DNA of 64,000 bases, taken from assembly GCA_001179505.1 (NCBI GenBank), contig CDMY01000291.1, positions 1 to 64,000 of the forward strand, read 5' to 3'. Below the pieces are notes generated by a model. The model did no database searches. It saw only the letters and a program-made list of their open reading frames with translations, and was not told where the DNA came from. This document shows positions 44,961 to 57,084 of this stretch, one piece after another. This DNA is from Vitrella brassicaformis (Eukaryota > Sar > Vitrellaceae). Position 1 is the first letter of the stretch, and every line of letters starts with the position of its first letter. A program made the translations under genes and the position numbers.

Positions 44961-45520
44961 TCACTCGTTTCCGGCCTCCTTGAGGTGTTTGTTGAGGTAC
45001 TCGAGTGCCTCCGACTCCTCGCCAAAGTCTGTGACAGCAACACAGCTGGCGCCCACCACCTTGCGCGGCATGCCGTCCTTGTCGATCTTGCACAGACCCG
45101 CCCACTCGCCAAGCTGCTTGCTGTCCTCCACCTTGACCAGCGATACCGACTTGTCCGAACACAGAGCCTACACTCACACACACAGGAAGGGTGAGCAGCC
45201 TCAGATCTCCCGCGGCTCCCTGCCTCCTTGTCTGTCTGTCTGTCTGTCTGTCTGCCTGTCTGCCTGAGTGCTGCCTGCCTGCCTGCCTGGCTGACCTCGA
45301 CGAGTTTCTTGACGCTCTCCTCATCAACGGACTCGGCGAGGAAGACGACTTTGGCGGTTTTTTGCTCGATGGCGAGTGCGACCTCGTTGAGACCCCTGGC
45401 GAGTCCGTCGTTGATCATGGCGTTCTTGATGACCTTCTTGATGGCGACGTTGAGGTCGGTGATCTCCTCCTCGGCCTCCTCGACCTCCATAACGTCCTCA
45501 TGCTCGTCGTGGTCAGACAT
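44961..45520 (-). CDS. RPS12: Cytosolic ribosomal protein S12 (eS12)
   Basis: Component of the small cytosolic ribosomal subunit, L7Ae-like fold. Two exons. The first, from the ATG at 45520, is an acidic start ([19 protein letters not shown]) followed by [40 protein letters not shown] and [12 protein letters not shown], ending at a donor near 45295. The second (about 45169 to 44961) gives [20 protein letters not shown], then [19 protein letters not shown], then [18 protein letters not shown] and TGA. All match eS12 throughout. The intron holds a TGTC microsatellite. It is divergent from the ANKRD13-like gene. Confidence 0.93.
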
Positions 45521-45934
45521 GATGTGTCAGAGGCTATGCAGACTCAGCCGATAGGCAGATCTCCCGGACCTTCTCCTCTTTTCAGCTGCGAGCTTGAAGA
45601 TCCCATCTGCGAGCTCATCCCATCTGCGAGCTTGGCTTTTCCGAGTGCGGAAAAAGAAGTAGCGAAGTGTGAGAGCATTCGCAGCTGACGGGAGGTGAGA
45701 GAATTCTCGAATTGGCGTCTTACGGTTTCGAGAGGCGGCTGGCGGTCTTGCAACTTCAAGCACAACTTGGACAGCATGGCCATGGCTGCGCCAGCGGTAC
45801 ATCGGTGAAGTGCTATCCCCGCCTGCTCGCTGCCAGCCCGTCAACTGACTCGTTGAGAGGTTCCTGAGTGAGCCCTCAGGCACGCCCTGGCTAGCGAGGC
45901 CTGCGTTTGATTTGGCGCGAGGAGAGGGGTGCGC
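45521..45934. promoter_or_regulatory. Divergent promoter region (RPS12 / ankyrin protein)
   Basis: 414 bp between opposite start codons. A repeated 'cccatctgcgagct' appears twice near 45600-45632. No conserved open frame. Confidence 0.3.
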
Positions 45935-48900
45935 ATGGGCAACGTCAACCCTTCGGCAATCAACCCGCCTCTGTCCCACCGGCTCGCCGGCTTTCGGGGC
46001 GTCCAGGCCAAGTATGAGCCCATTGACCAGAATGAGGATCGGGTGGAGATGCGCCGCTCTCCGTCATCCCCCCGCAACTCGTTTGCAGGCTCGCCCGAGC
46101 TGCCGCACATGGGCGCCCACACGGACGATGGGGCAGGCGAGGGCGACGGCCGCTCAGAGATATACACCGGCAACTCACCCATCTCCAGCCACGTGCGCTC
46201 GGGCTCCCCCAGCTCCTTTGGCCCTCGCCCGGCCCTCGCACGAGTGGAGATCCTCGCCAGTGAGCCCACTGACGCAGACCCCATCGTCAAGAAGGAGACG
46301 GACGACTCCTCTGTGCCCGCCCCAGTGGCCCCGCCGGAGGATCGGCTGCACGTGGCCGTGTGGCTGGCCGACCTGGGCAAGATAGAGCAGCTGGTGGCGG
46401 AGGGGGTCGATGTCAACGAGAAGGACTTCCGCGGTATCACGCCACTCTATCTCGCCATCCAGCTGGTGCAGCGGTCCGACGCATATCGGCCCATCGTGAG
46501 TATGCTGCTGAAGCACAAGGCGAACCCGCAGCTCAAGACGCCGTCGGGGTGGACGGCCATTGACGAGGCGGTATCGTCGGGCGACCGTCAGTGCGTGCGC
46601 GAGGTGTTCACCGCCATGCAGCACGGCAAGCGGCAGAAGTGGCGGCGGGACCTTCCCGGGCTCGTCCAGGCCATGTCCATCCTCCCTGACTTCTACCTGG
46701 AGATCAGGGGCGAGCTCGAGAGCTCCGTCATCCCATTCGTCAACAAGGTCGCCCCCTCTGACACCTTCCGCATGTGGAAGAAGGGCACCAGCCTTCGCCT
46801 CGACAGCACGTTCGTCAGCTGGAAGCCGCTCCGGGGCACCAAGAGGCGGCCCATCACCACCCTGGTCAAGCTGGGCCAGGCAGCGCGGGAGCCACCCCAA
46901 CAAGGCAACGAGGGCGACACCTCGGCGAGCGAGTCGCCACCCACCGGCAAGCAGCGCGAGATCAAGCCCCCCAGGAGGACACAGGCACCGTCAAACGTGT
47001 CTGGTGGCGACTGCAGCAATGCCAGCACGACGACCTCCCCCTCCGCCCCCCACTCTGAGAGACGGCCAGGGTTCGCCGCCAAGTCGCGGGACAGCACGGC
47101 GTCGAGGCAAAGCCGGGGATCGCATGACGACCCAAAAGGGAAGGGTGACGTGGATGGTGATGGTGGGGGCGGGGGTCTGGATCCGTCGATTCAGATCTAC
47201 ATGTTGAATCGTAACAAGGCGACCTATGTGGTGCCTGACGAGGAGGCCGACGATGAGGAGCTAGACGTCATGGTGCAGGACCTCATGAAGGCCGACCCCA
47301 TACAGGTAGGCAGGGAGGGCACATCATATGGGAGGGAGGGAGGGAGGGAGGGAGGGAGGAACAGGCAGGCAGACACACCTGATGGATTGATGCATCGGTT
47401 GTGTTGGTTGCTCAGGGTGATGTTCGTTTAGAGGATCTGCAGGTAGCCGATAGCATGAGTTTGTTCGGCGCCAAGCTGCAGCCCAAGGTCGGGCCCTGGA
47501 ACACCAAAAGGATCGACCTCAAAGGCACCATCGTGCTCAAGGTATGTATGGTGCCAATCACTATCTACCTCCAAATTATCCACTGTGTCGTGCCTCTGGT
47601 GACCTGCAGGTGCGCAAGAAGGGATTTCGCCGCAATCGGTTGAGCTTCGAGGAGTACTTCGGCTTCCCCCTCCCCCCACGCGCCTGTCCACCCGAAGTGG
47701 CCGACCGCCTTCGGCTGCAGACCATCCCGCCCCTCTCACTCGGCCCCAAGGCGCCCCCCAAGAAGCGGAAGCCATTCGATGGCATCAAGGGCGACTACTC
47801 GTTCCGCATCATTCGGTACGGTGAGACGGCTAATGAGGTGTCGGCCATTGGCGACCGGTACTGGGAGGACATGGCCAGCGACTCCGACGACGACTACGAC
47901 GAGGAACAGCCAATCACCATCGACCCAAACACGGTGAGAGGGAGAGGTGGAGACAGACGGGGAGGCACAGACGACGTGCAATGCAAGGGCGCATTGCGGT
48001 GCTCTGTGCTTGTTTGTCTGCTCCAGGCGTTTGATACGTTCGACCGTCCCAAGGAGGTCGTGGACGGCTGCCCCCCCAGCCCGCCGGACTCCGACCGGTC
48101 CGACCGATCCGACCCCTCCGACATGCCCACCTTCCGCGGTCCGTCTGACACATCCTACAACTACAAAGAGGACATCAGGCTGCAGAGCCAGGCCCACCGG
48201 CTGTCCCTCCCAGACCTCCCTCCCCTCCCCCCCAGCCACCAGCACACCTCACCCACCAACTCGCAGTCGCAGTCACATCCTGCCGGCTTTGCGGGATCGG
48301 ACGCGACTTTTCCGCTGCCTAATGGCATGGGCGTGGGGGTGGCCAGCCCCTCATCCTTGACGCGGGGCGCGCTGCCGTCGATGTCGCTGGGGTCGCTCAC
48401 GGGAGAGGAGGAGATCGGCGGGGGGGCGGGCAGGAGCGAGGAGAAGGATAGCCGCTCTGAAATGGAGCGCAACGAAGAAAGTGGACCGGAAAACGAAGGT
48501 CAGCATCGCATCCATCGAAACAAACGAGCTCAGGAGGAGGGACCCACATAGATGGGAACACACGGACATGGTTGCTTCCTTCCTTCTCTTGTGTTGTACG
48601 TACTTAGGTTACCGACCTCAGGACTACAATGTGCGCACAGCGAATGTCGTTGTGGTGTCGGACAAGGCCGCGGTTGACAGCCGCGAGAAGACGCCTCGCG
48701 GCCCGCCGCCCAGCGACGCCAGCCCACACCAGACGGCCGTCTCTGAGCCAGCCATCACGCCGGCCGTGTCGGTGGTCCAGATAAACGGCGTCCTGTCGGA
48801 CGCATCCACTACGGGAAGGTCGTGGGCCACACAGCTCCCTGAGAGACCTGCTTTTCATCCCAGACAGACTAAGGCTGTCAATAAGGTACGTACGCCGGAC

Positions 48901-50961
48901 GGACGACTGTGCGCCTCCAGCTGACTCCACACGAGGTTTGCAAAGTGCACTTTGACTGTCTGTCTGTCTGTGGTCAGATGCCGGGTGACTGTGGCCCGGT
49001 GCCAATAGTGGTTCTTACGAAGAAGAAGAAGCAGCGTCCCATGCCGGGCAGCCGTATGCACGAGTGCATCACCCCTCTTGTCACTCCCCGCATGGACCCC
49101 CTCATGACGCCCCCCGCACCCGCACCACCAGACATCCGGCGCAAGGCCAAGGCCGGCCCCCATCCCCATCCCCGGTCAGCCTCCAACCCCCACCCCCACC
49201 CCAAGTCTCTCCCTTTTCGTCGCTACAACAGCTACGAGTCGCCCAGGAGAGACAAGGACGAGGCGGGGTCAGGGGGCTTCCCATCGCCTGACTTTCGGCC
49301 GGCCATCAACGCTGCCACGGCCGAGTCGGATGAGGATGGCGGTCACGGGTTGCCGGCGTCCATCCTGCGGACGATTGCCGAGAACCCCGGCCTCGATGGG
49401 GAGGTGTTCGGGGCCCCTCCAAGTGCTCGTCGTGGGCAGCAGCAGGACCACAGTCCCGGGCTGTTCTCCCTGATGTCGTGCAAGCTGCAGAGCAGCAGTG
49501 ACGACATCCGGTCCTGCAAGCTGGTCAGCGACAGCATCCCGTCCTGCGGGGTCATCGACGGGCGGTCGGGCGTCCCCAGCCACCAGGCCTCGCCACAGGT
49601 GCTGGCCGCCTCATCGGACCCGCTGCCCTACTGCGCGGTGCCAGAGGGTCGGCCGCCCATCGCCCCCATGGGCCTGCCAGCTCTCGCGTACGGGTCGCCC
49701 GGGACGTCGCCGCTGTATCGTCGTAAGGAGAGGGACCCTCGGCTGGCGCTGCACCGACGGATGCACGAGGAGTACGCCTCGCAGAATATGCCGGGTGTGC
49801 CTTATTCGTCGCTCCTCGCGCCCCTCCCGCCGCCAGCATCAGGGGCAATGGCCACCACCTTCAAGTTCCCCCCTTCGTCCCTCCCGCCACAACTCGGCGA
49901 GCTCCCCCCCCTCTCGTGGGCCCATCCACAGCTGGCGCCCCCTCCCCCTGTCATCAACGCGTACCCGCCCCACACACCAACCATTGCGAGAGACGAGTCA
50001 GGTGCATCGCGGCCACCGGGTGTCGCCGGGCCGCCGTCGGTCAGTGATGCGGCCAGCCCCACGAGTAAGGATGCCGTCTGGGAGTCCAGGGACAAGACGC
50101 GGCTAAGTAGTGCTGTTGCTGCTCCTGCTGCTGCTTCTGGTGGTGGTGGTGGTCCGGGTAGTGCCAAGAGCGGTGGGTTTCTGACGGCGCTGCTATCGGG
50201 TCAGGCGCCCAAGAAGAAGGACAAAAAGGCCAAGGAGGAGGCGCCCGAGGCTGTCAGGGCAGAAAGGCCCGACATGAAGGGCACTCTGCCCAGAAAGGTA
50301 TGAAGAAGGAAGCCGAGACAGACAGGAAAAGACGGAAGGAAGCACAGGGCCTTGCGAGCACAGATGCTGAATTGGCGTCCTCCTTGTGCGTGTTTGCTTG
50401 TCGGCAGTCGAGTGCGATGATATGTTTGACGGATGAGTTTCCGTTGACGTTGGAGGCCTTCATGCCGGTCCTCGACATCTTCGCCCTGCAGCACAAGACA
50501 ATCGCACAAGTCAGAGACTTCCTGCAGTCCGACGAGGTAAGAAAAGGGCCTGACCGAACGACCAACCAACCATCATGGACAAGACGACGGCTTGTCTGTC
50601 TGTTGCGGTCTTCTTTCTTTGTATGTGTGTGTGTTCAGTTGAAGAAGTACATGCCGCCCGACATGTTTCCCGTGCGCCTCCAGATCCCCCTCAACATGGC
50701 CATCAGGGCGTCACTCACCTTCCAGAACTTCGAGCTGCGCACCGACGACAATCCGATACCCGACGAGGAGTTTGAAATACCAGAGGGATACACCAGGTAC
50801 GTGTGGTATGGGCTCGATCGGTGTTTTTCCCGTCTCATGAGTGAGGGTTGGATGTGTGTGCGGTTGTGTGTTGTGTTGTGGCCAGGTTAAGTCGGAAGGA
50901 GGGCGCCAAGACGACCAAGCGGAAGAAGAAGAGGGCGTTGTACACCAACCTCTATATCTAG
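45935..50961 (+). CDS. Large ANKRD13-like ankyrin / GPCR-chaperone-domain protein
   Basis: The start at 45935 (MGNVNPSAINPP) has Gly2 and could be N-myristoylated, although Pro at position 6 is not ideal. After a Ser/Pro-rich 130 residues come ankyrin repeats: LHVAVWLADLGKIEQLVAEG, GITPLYLAIQL, and SGWTAIDEAVSSGDRQCV. Then the start of the GPCR-chaperone domain: LPDFYLEIRGELESSVIPF, TFRMWKKGTSLRLDSTFVSW. This domain is interrupted by a Ser/Gly-rich segment and resumes with KLQPKVGPWNTKRIDLKGT and RRNRLSFEEYFGFPLPP, as in ANKRD13. A disordered region of roughly 750 residues follows (Pro/Ser/Asp-rich, exons to 50296). The domain end returns at 50640-50795: YMPPDMFPVRLQIPLNMAIR, SLTFQNFELR, FEIPEGYTR. 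It finishes with a Lys-rich tail (AKTTKRKKKRALYTNLYI). ANKRD13 proteins bind ubiquitinated cargo in endocytosis. Here that role is inferred. Confidence 0.8.
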
Positions 50962-53225
50962 ATAAGAGATACACACACATACACTGATAGATAGATACAT
51001 ACACACATAAGACAGACAGACAGCCATACCCATCCTTCTTTCTACTGCTTGCTGGTGCTGGGCTGGGAGGTGCATACATTCCTTGACCTACCTGTTGCCC
51101 CATCATCCCATCCACTATGCATCCCATCTATCGCCTCGCCAGAGTGAGTTAGTTAGTTTCATGACCCATACGCACCCACACAGACACATACACAGACACA
51201 TACACACGTGTGAACCGGTAGGTAGATGTGTCCTGCTGGTACGTTCGTGGCCTGTCTGCCTTGTACGTGTGCGCGTGAGTGAGTCCATCCCATTCCGCCA
51301 CACAGTTTTATTCACCCACCCATCGCTCGCTTCTCTCCCCTCCCTGTCCACCTGTCCATCTGTCCGCCCGGCGACTTGCTTGCTTGCTCGAGTGAGACAG
51401 ATGGACAGCCTATCATATGATCGATACTATCAGTGATGATGGATAACATTCGTTTGTCAGTCAGTGCACCCACCAAGCCCCCCATGAGTTAGTTTCACTC
51501 ACTTGTCGCTAGCTAGAAGGACGTGCCCCACACCGTCAGTCAACTCGACCCCCACACCCCCACCGACCTGCCCACACCCACCCACCCACCAGCCACTGTC
51601 TGTCTGTGTGGTGCATGGCATGCAGTACGTAGTCAGTGACCCATTCACTTACTTGCCAGCTCACTTTCTTATCCGTGTCTGTCTGTCTGTCTGTCTGATT
51701 GGCCGATCGCGGGACGGATGTGTGATTTGTCGGCCGGGTCTTTTGCCAGCCGTGTTCTCATGGCACGTGTGCGATGGGTGCATGTAGCTTCCCATACGCG
51801 CCTGCTCATTCCTTCAGTGACTGACATGCCGCAGGGAGGGAGGGAGGGATGGAGGGAGGAGGATGCCATACCACTTGCTTGCGGTCGTGTGCATGGCGTG
51901 ATGTGGTCTGCGTCGTCAGTGATTCAGCCGGATAAGTGGATGGATGGGTGGACGGGTGATGGTTGGCTGCTTGGTTGCCCCTTGGCCTCTCCTCTCGTCG
52001 ATTTTGTTCGTGTACGTACGGACACCCAGCCATGCATGGCATGCAGCCGTGGAGTGCGTTGCGTACTATGATGGGTGGGTCCACTACGGGGGAAAGAGAC
52101 CAGGATACGAGGGACGGGGTGGGGCGGGGAGCCAGGAAGCAAAAGGGGGCGGGGAGCTGTCTGTCTGTCTGTCTGTCGTCGGTGATTGCTTTCTCTGGCC
52201 GAGGTGACGTGGGCCAGCCCACCGTCGACCTGGGTGTTTGTTGTGTGGTTGTGCAGCTTCAGTGAGTGAGTCGACAGTATTCATTTTGTGCCTCCCCGCC
52301 TGCCTGTATCGGTCGGGGAGGGAGCAGAGAGGCGCGAGTGAGCCGGCGGGGCGGGGCGGGGGCGCCATGTGTTGCCTCCCTCCTCGTCGTGTATGCGCCT
52401 GCCTCATGCCGTCGGTGTTGTGCACGCGTGTACGTTTCTTTCTTCCATGCGGTGCGTGTTTTTGCCCCAAGTGAATGAAATGATTGTTGTTTGATTGAGT
52501 GTACTGTTAGCGACCATCACATGCATGGCATGCATGCACAGCCACACACACCGCTGACCGGCTGGCTGACTGACTGACTGACTGGCGCGAGGGAAACCCT
52601 TGCTCACTCCTCCTTACGTCGTGCATGGCATCGTGCTGCCGTGGTGGTTGGTTGGTTGGTGCTGCTGGCTGCTGGCTGCTGGCTGTGTGGGTCGCAACTG
52701 AGCTAATTAGGTGCTACTAGAAAAGGGAGCAAGGCGGGGAGGAAAACTGGAAGGCCAGTGGATAGATCGACATGGAGGCCCACCTGGCTGCAGGCAAGAC
52801 AGTACAGTATCATCACTCTGTGTAGGCCCTGAATGCGTGCGTCCATGTCTGTCTGCGTGGCGTGCATGCAAGTGTTCGTGAGTGTGTTCTTCATTCAGTG
52901 CGTAACTTGGGCCAGTGGCGTAGCGTACGTCGGCAAGCCTATGGAGAACACATTTTTGAACAACCACATCATGATGGGAGGGAGACACGCAGCTGACTCG
53001 TCCGAGCCTTGGGCTCATACCTCACCCACCCCCTCTCCCCTCATGACACGAATGCCATGAGAGTGACGCCATGAATCGCGTGCTTTGTCACCTAGTTCGT
53101 CGTCAACTGCTGGAGAAGTGTCAGCCATCGGCGCATCAATTGTCAGCTGCAAGAGAAGAGCACGAGCTGCTGCGGCGCTGCCAGCCTGAGCGCGCTGCCA
53201 GCCTGAGCGCGCGTCTCGGCCCCCC
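50962..53225. other. Simple-repeat-rich intergenic region
   Basis: Many short tracts: 'gata/cata' near 50957-51010, TGTC runs near 51676-51700 and 52160-52178, 'gggagg' near 51835-51860, 'ttgg' near 52648-52660. From 53063 on the sequence matches 59341 onward, the left end of the duplicated F-box unit. No gene is called. Confidence 0.4.
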
Positions 53226-53525
53226 NNNNNNNNNNNNNNNNNNNNNNNNNNNNNNNNNNNNNNNNNNNNNNNNNNNNNNNNNNNNNNNNNNNNNNNNNNN
53301 NNNNNNNNNNNNNNNNNNNNNNNNNNNNNNNNNNNNNNNNNNNNNNNNNNNNNNNNNNNNNNNNNNNNNNNNNNNNNNNNNNNNNNNNNNNNNNNNNNNN
53401 NNNNNNNNNNNNNNNNNNNNNNNNNNNNNNNNNNNNNNNNNNNNNNNNNNNNNNNNNNNNNNNNNNNNNNNNNNNNNNNNNNNNNNNNNNNNNNNNNNNN
53501 NNNNNNNNNNNNNNNNNNNNNNNNN
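53226..53525. other. Assembly gap of exactly 300 N
   Basis: A round-number gap bounded by C on the left and by about 23 consecutive C on the right. Open frames crossing it are artefacts. Confidence 0.95.
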
Positions 53526-53583
53526 CCCCCCCCCCCCCCCCCCCCCCCATGGTCGAGAGTAAACGAAGGGGCAGGAGGACGGA

Positions 53584-56500
53584 ATGAAGAAGAGAGGGGC
53601 GTCGAGATCCTTAACGCAGGACGGTGAGGGGGTGCCTGCCACTGAGCAGCCGGACCAGGCAGATCGTAGCAAGAGACAACGGGTGGATCACACATTGGAA
53701 ACAGTAGAGGTACAGAGTAGCCCAGGCCCTGGGGAGTCTAGTGGGACAATTCGAATGCTCATGTTTGTTCACGGCTGGCTCGTTTGATCAGGACACCGGC
53801 GATGAGAGTTTTGGTGGGGCTCTGGAGGCGCTGGACATCACGGGCAACCTTCTCAAGGCAATGATGGAATGCTTCGAGGAAGAAGAAGCAAAGGTGACGG
53901 TCCAGTCTGGCTCAGACCCTGCCGTGTGGTTTTATGTTTGTGTTCGGTACGTATTCAGGTTCGTCAGCTGATTGAGAGCAGAAGGACAATCACGATCAGC
54001 CAAACAGAGGAAGCGAAGAGGCAGCTACGGGTGCCACTCAGCCACCGTCACACACACGCATGCACGCAGCACATAGTGTGTGTGTCTCTGTGTGCGACGC
54101 ATGCAGGTCATCGACAGGCACTTTCGCGTCTTGTCGGGTATGATGCTGCTCCACACCACCAAACCAATCGAGACAGCTGCGGAGGAGATGGGTGAGGTGG
54201 AAAAGAAGGTCGTTATGATCCAGCAGCACATCAACAGACTCAGACACCACCAGGTCAGTCAACGACACACATGCTCAATAAGTGTGGCGCATTTCGTCAA
54301 CTGCTGTACTGGTGTGTGTCTCAGCAAGGTGGCCGTGCGTTTCTGCTTGACCTGCCCGACGGCGCCCTGAGCCGCATCTGCTCGTGGCTGACCACTGTGA
54401 ACAATGTCCACTTACTGCGTGTCAGCCATGACATCCACTCGAGGGCCGTCACGGAGGGTGTGTTCCGCCGATTTGCTGTGGAGGAGGACGACGAACGGTT
54501 TTACGACCGTGCGGACGAAGAGTATTTCTATACGCGTACATGCAGTCTCAAGCCTCTGGTAAGATGGCTGACGTGTGAAGCATATTCGAGACCTGGTGAG
54601 ACATGGTGAGACAGTGTGTGTGCGTGTGTCTTTTTGTGTCTATGCAGTGCACTGCAGTCCAGAAGGCCTACGTGCAAATTCTTTGTCTCTCTCCTGTGAT
54701 ACGCCACTTGCTGGAGGCGTCCAGGGAAACTCTCACACACATAACGCTGAGAGCGAAGGCGTACTCATCGGCTTACGATGAACCGGCCTTGAAGGACGGC
54801 CAGTTTCCCATACTCACGCACCTGCACGTCGGGAGGTACTCGAGTGGATGGATCCGTCTCGTCAAGTGAGCAAAAAACGAGTTCTTTAGATGTTGGCACA
54901 TTCATTTCTGTCGTCGGTGGGGCTGTGCTTATTTGCAGCGAGCGTCAGTGGAGGTTTCCCGCCGTCACCAACCTTCAACTCGGCGCCGACACTTGGGGCG
55001 ACGGCATCTTGGGCAGATCAGACAGTGCAGCATTCCTGAAGCTGCTTACAGAGGCATCCGAGCTGAAGCGACTTGATATCCCCTTCTACAAGAATCACAC
55101 CACGCCCGTGCCTTGGACCGACCTCATTGCTGCCCTCGGCAAGTGCCCCCGCCTCACACACATCACAAGCCTGACAGTGCGCATTTACGAATTCCCCCGC
55201 CTGATGCAGCTCAAAGACCTCAGCCACCACTGGGCCAAGCCAGAAAACAAATGTGAGCAGATCAAAGCCGCCAAGGGTTCTCAGCATTCCCATGTCCTGT
55301 ATCCATACTCCATGCAGATGTGCGCAAGAAGCTGGGATTCATCGTCAAGGGTATGCCCAGGCCGACGGAGCAGCAGCCGAGGACGGCCTCGGGGGACAAT
55401 CCGGATCAGATGCAACGGGAGCTGGCAGCGATGGCACGGAGGATGAGAGGCGAGGGCAGCGACAACATGGATGCCGATGCCGACATGGGCGAGAGGGATG
55501 GCGAGGAGAATGTGGCGGCGGTGGAGGGCGGCGATAAAGGTGATGGGAGTGGACAGAAGCAAGACGGCGGCGTCCCACTAGCTGTCGATGCACTGTCCAG
55601 CCCGGCTGCGGGCGGCTCGCCGAGCGGTGGCGCGCCCGGCCAGGCTGCAGAAGAAGGTACGAAGCGGAAAATGTAGACACACCCTCCCGATGTCTCTGTA
55701 TGGCCACAGGTCCCGAAGATGGGCATGCCAGCGGCGACATGAGTGTCTGTGGAGGGGAAGCCGCGGATCCTGCGGACCGAATAGATAGAGCAGAGACGGG
55801 TGGTGACGAAGGTGGGGCAAACGCGCCATTCGATTCGAACAGTCAGGAGGGTAGCGACCCAATTGGCGAGGGCCAGGGCAACACGCCACAGTGGGTTGAG
55901 TACGTCGGCCGAGATTCCCGCTGCTATTACAATGTGCAGACGGGGCAGAAACAGGTCAGAGAGAGGGAGAGAGAGAGAGAGAGAGCAAGAGCGAGAGTTC
56001 ACACTGTTCTCTATGTCTCGCCATTAGTCGGAGCGCCCGGCGGGGTTCGTTCCAGATGTCAACACAGTCGTCATCGACAAATCTGATGACCGTGGCGATG
56101 ACCGCTACGAACGTCAAGACATTTGTTCGATCAGGCCGGACTACGCACAAGACTGGGCCTATCCATGGGCCATCCGCGAATTCAGCAAGTGGGCGGCCGA
56201 AGTCAAGTGTGAGCTCGAATGGCGGCCTTTTGAGGGGCAGCTCATCATCGACTGCAGCAGCGACGCTGCAAATGCCCGCACTGCGCCAGACGGCCTATAG
56301 GAGACATCGCCACGCAGCTCGCCGCAAGAGCAGAAAGGGTGAGGAAAGGGCAAAATCGATGTCCATGCAACACACCGATTCGTCATTTGTTCGTATGCCA
56401 GGTCACGCTGAAACTCGGAGGGACGCCGCTGCATGAGAGCTGGGGTGACCAACTGGTCTTTAACAACGCCAAGATCCTCGTATTTCGTCCCAAGGAGGGC

Positions 56501-57084
56501 GCGACAGCCTCCGCAGTGGAGCAGAGCATCCCCGAGTGGCTGACCGACAGGGACGGCGAGAAGAGCGTCCGCTTCCCAGCTGTCGTCATGCTCGAAGCCG
56601 ACATTCGCTCGCTCTCCCTCACTGAGTGTAGCAAGCTCAGTAGTCTCATTGGGGGGCTGGCAACACTCAAGGAAGTCCATTTCCTGATCGTTTGTCTAGC
56701 TTCGCTGTAGGGTGTGAGCTGCTCTCCTGCGTCTCTGTCGAGCTGCCGATAATCTGGTTCGATTTTCCCTCTCATCCTCCATGGCCTGCCCCTCCGGACT
56801 ACGGCCCATACATAAAGGTAGTGCATTCGCACCGGTTAAGGAGCAAGGCAGACGTGCAACAGCTCACTCAGCTGGTGTTGGCAAAACGACCAGTGAGTGT
56901 AGACTTGACTATAAGGGTGCCTTGGACTGAGTTTGAGAGTCAGGATGACGAGGGTCGAATTGCTGAAGCCCACTCGTGGTTCAAGCCACTCGGGGCATAC
57001 TACACTGCAAGCGACAACAGCGGGGTTTGGCCTCATTTTGGGTATGTAGAGATCGTCGCCAGGTTTCTGCTTTCGCGTGCTTGA
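53584..57084 (+). pseudogene. F-box / WW-like protein gene, copy 1, with two frame-breaking deletions
   Basis: Same plan as the intact copy at 59551-63588: MKKRGASRSLTQDGEG, then LLKAMMECFEEEEAK, a helical segment (VMIQQHINRLRHHQ), an F-box (LPDGALSRICSWLTTVNNVH), a region with LRR-like sentences (FPAVTNLQLGADTW, ASELKRLDIPFY), a WW-like motif (WVEYVGRDSRCYYNVQTGQ) and a C-terminal domain. Compared base by base with copy 2, one C is missing after 'cggcctata' near 56299, which puts TAG in frame. A second base is missing near 56682, so the frame ends KEVHFLIVCLASL while the rest (FAVGCELLSCVSVEL...) continues in another frame to 57084. Splice sites are otherwise kept. It is probably a recent pseudogene or makes a truncated protein. 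Assembly errors next to a gap are the alternative. Confidence 0.7.

Noticed and set aside
46175..46903. 242-codon minus-strand open frame
   Set aside because: Shadow of the GC-rich ankyrin gene.
53015..53695. Open frames across the N gap
   Set aside because: Open only because N translates as X.
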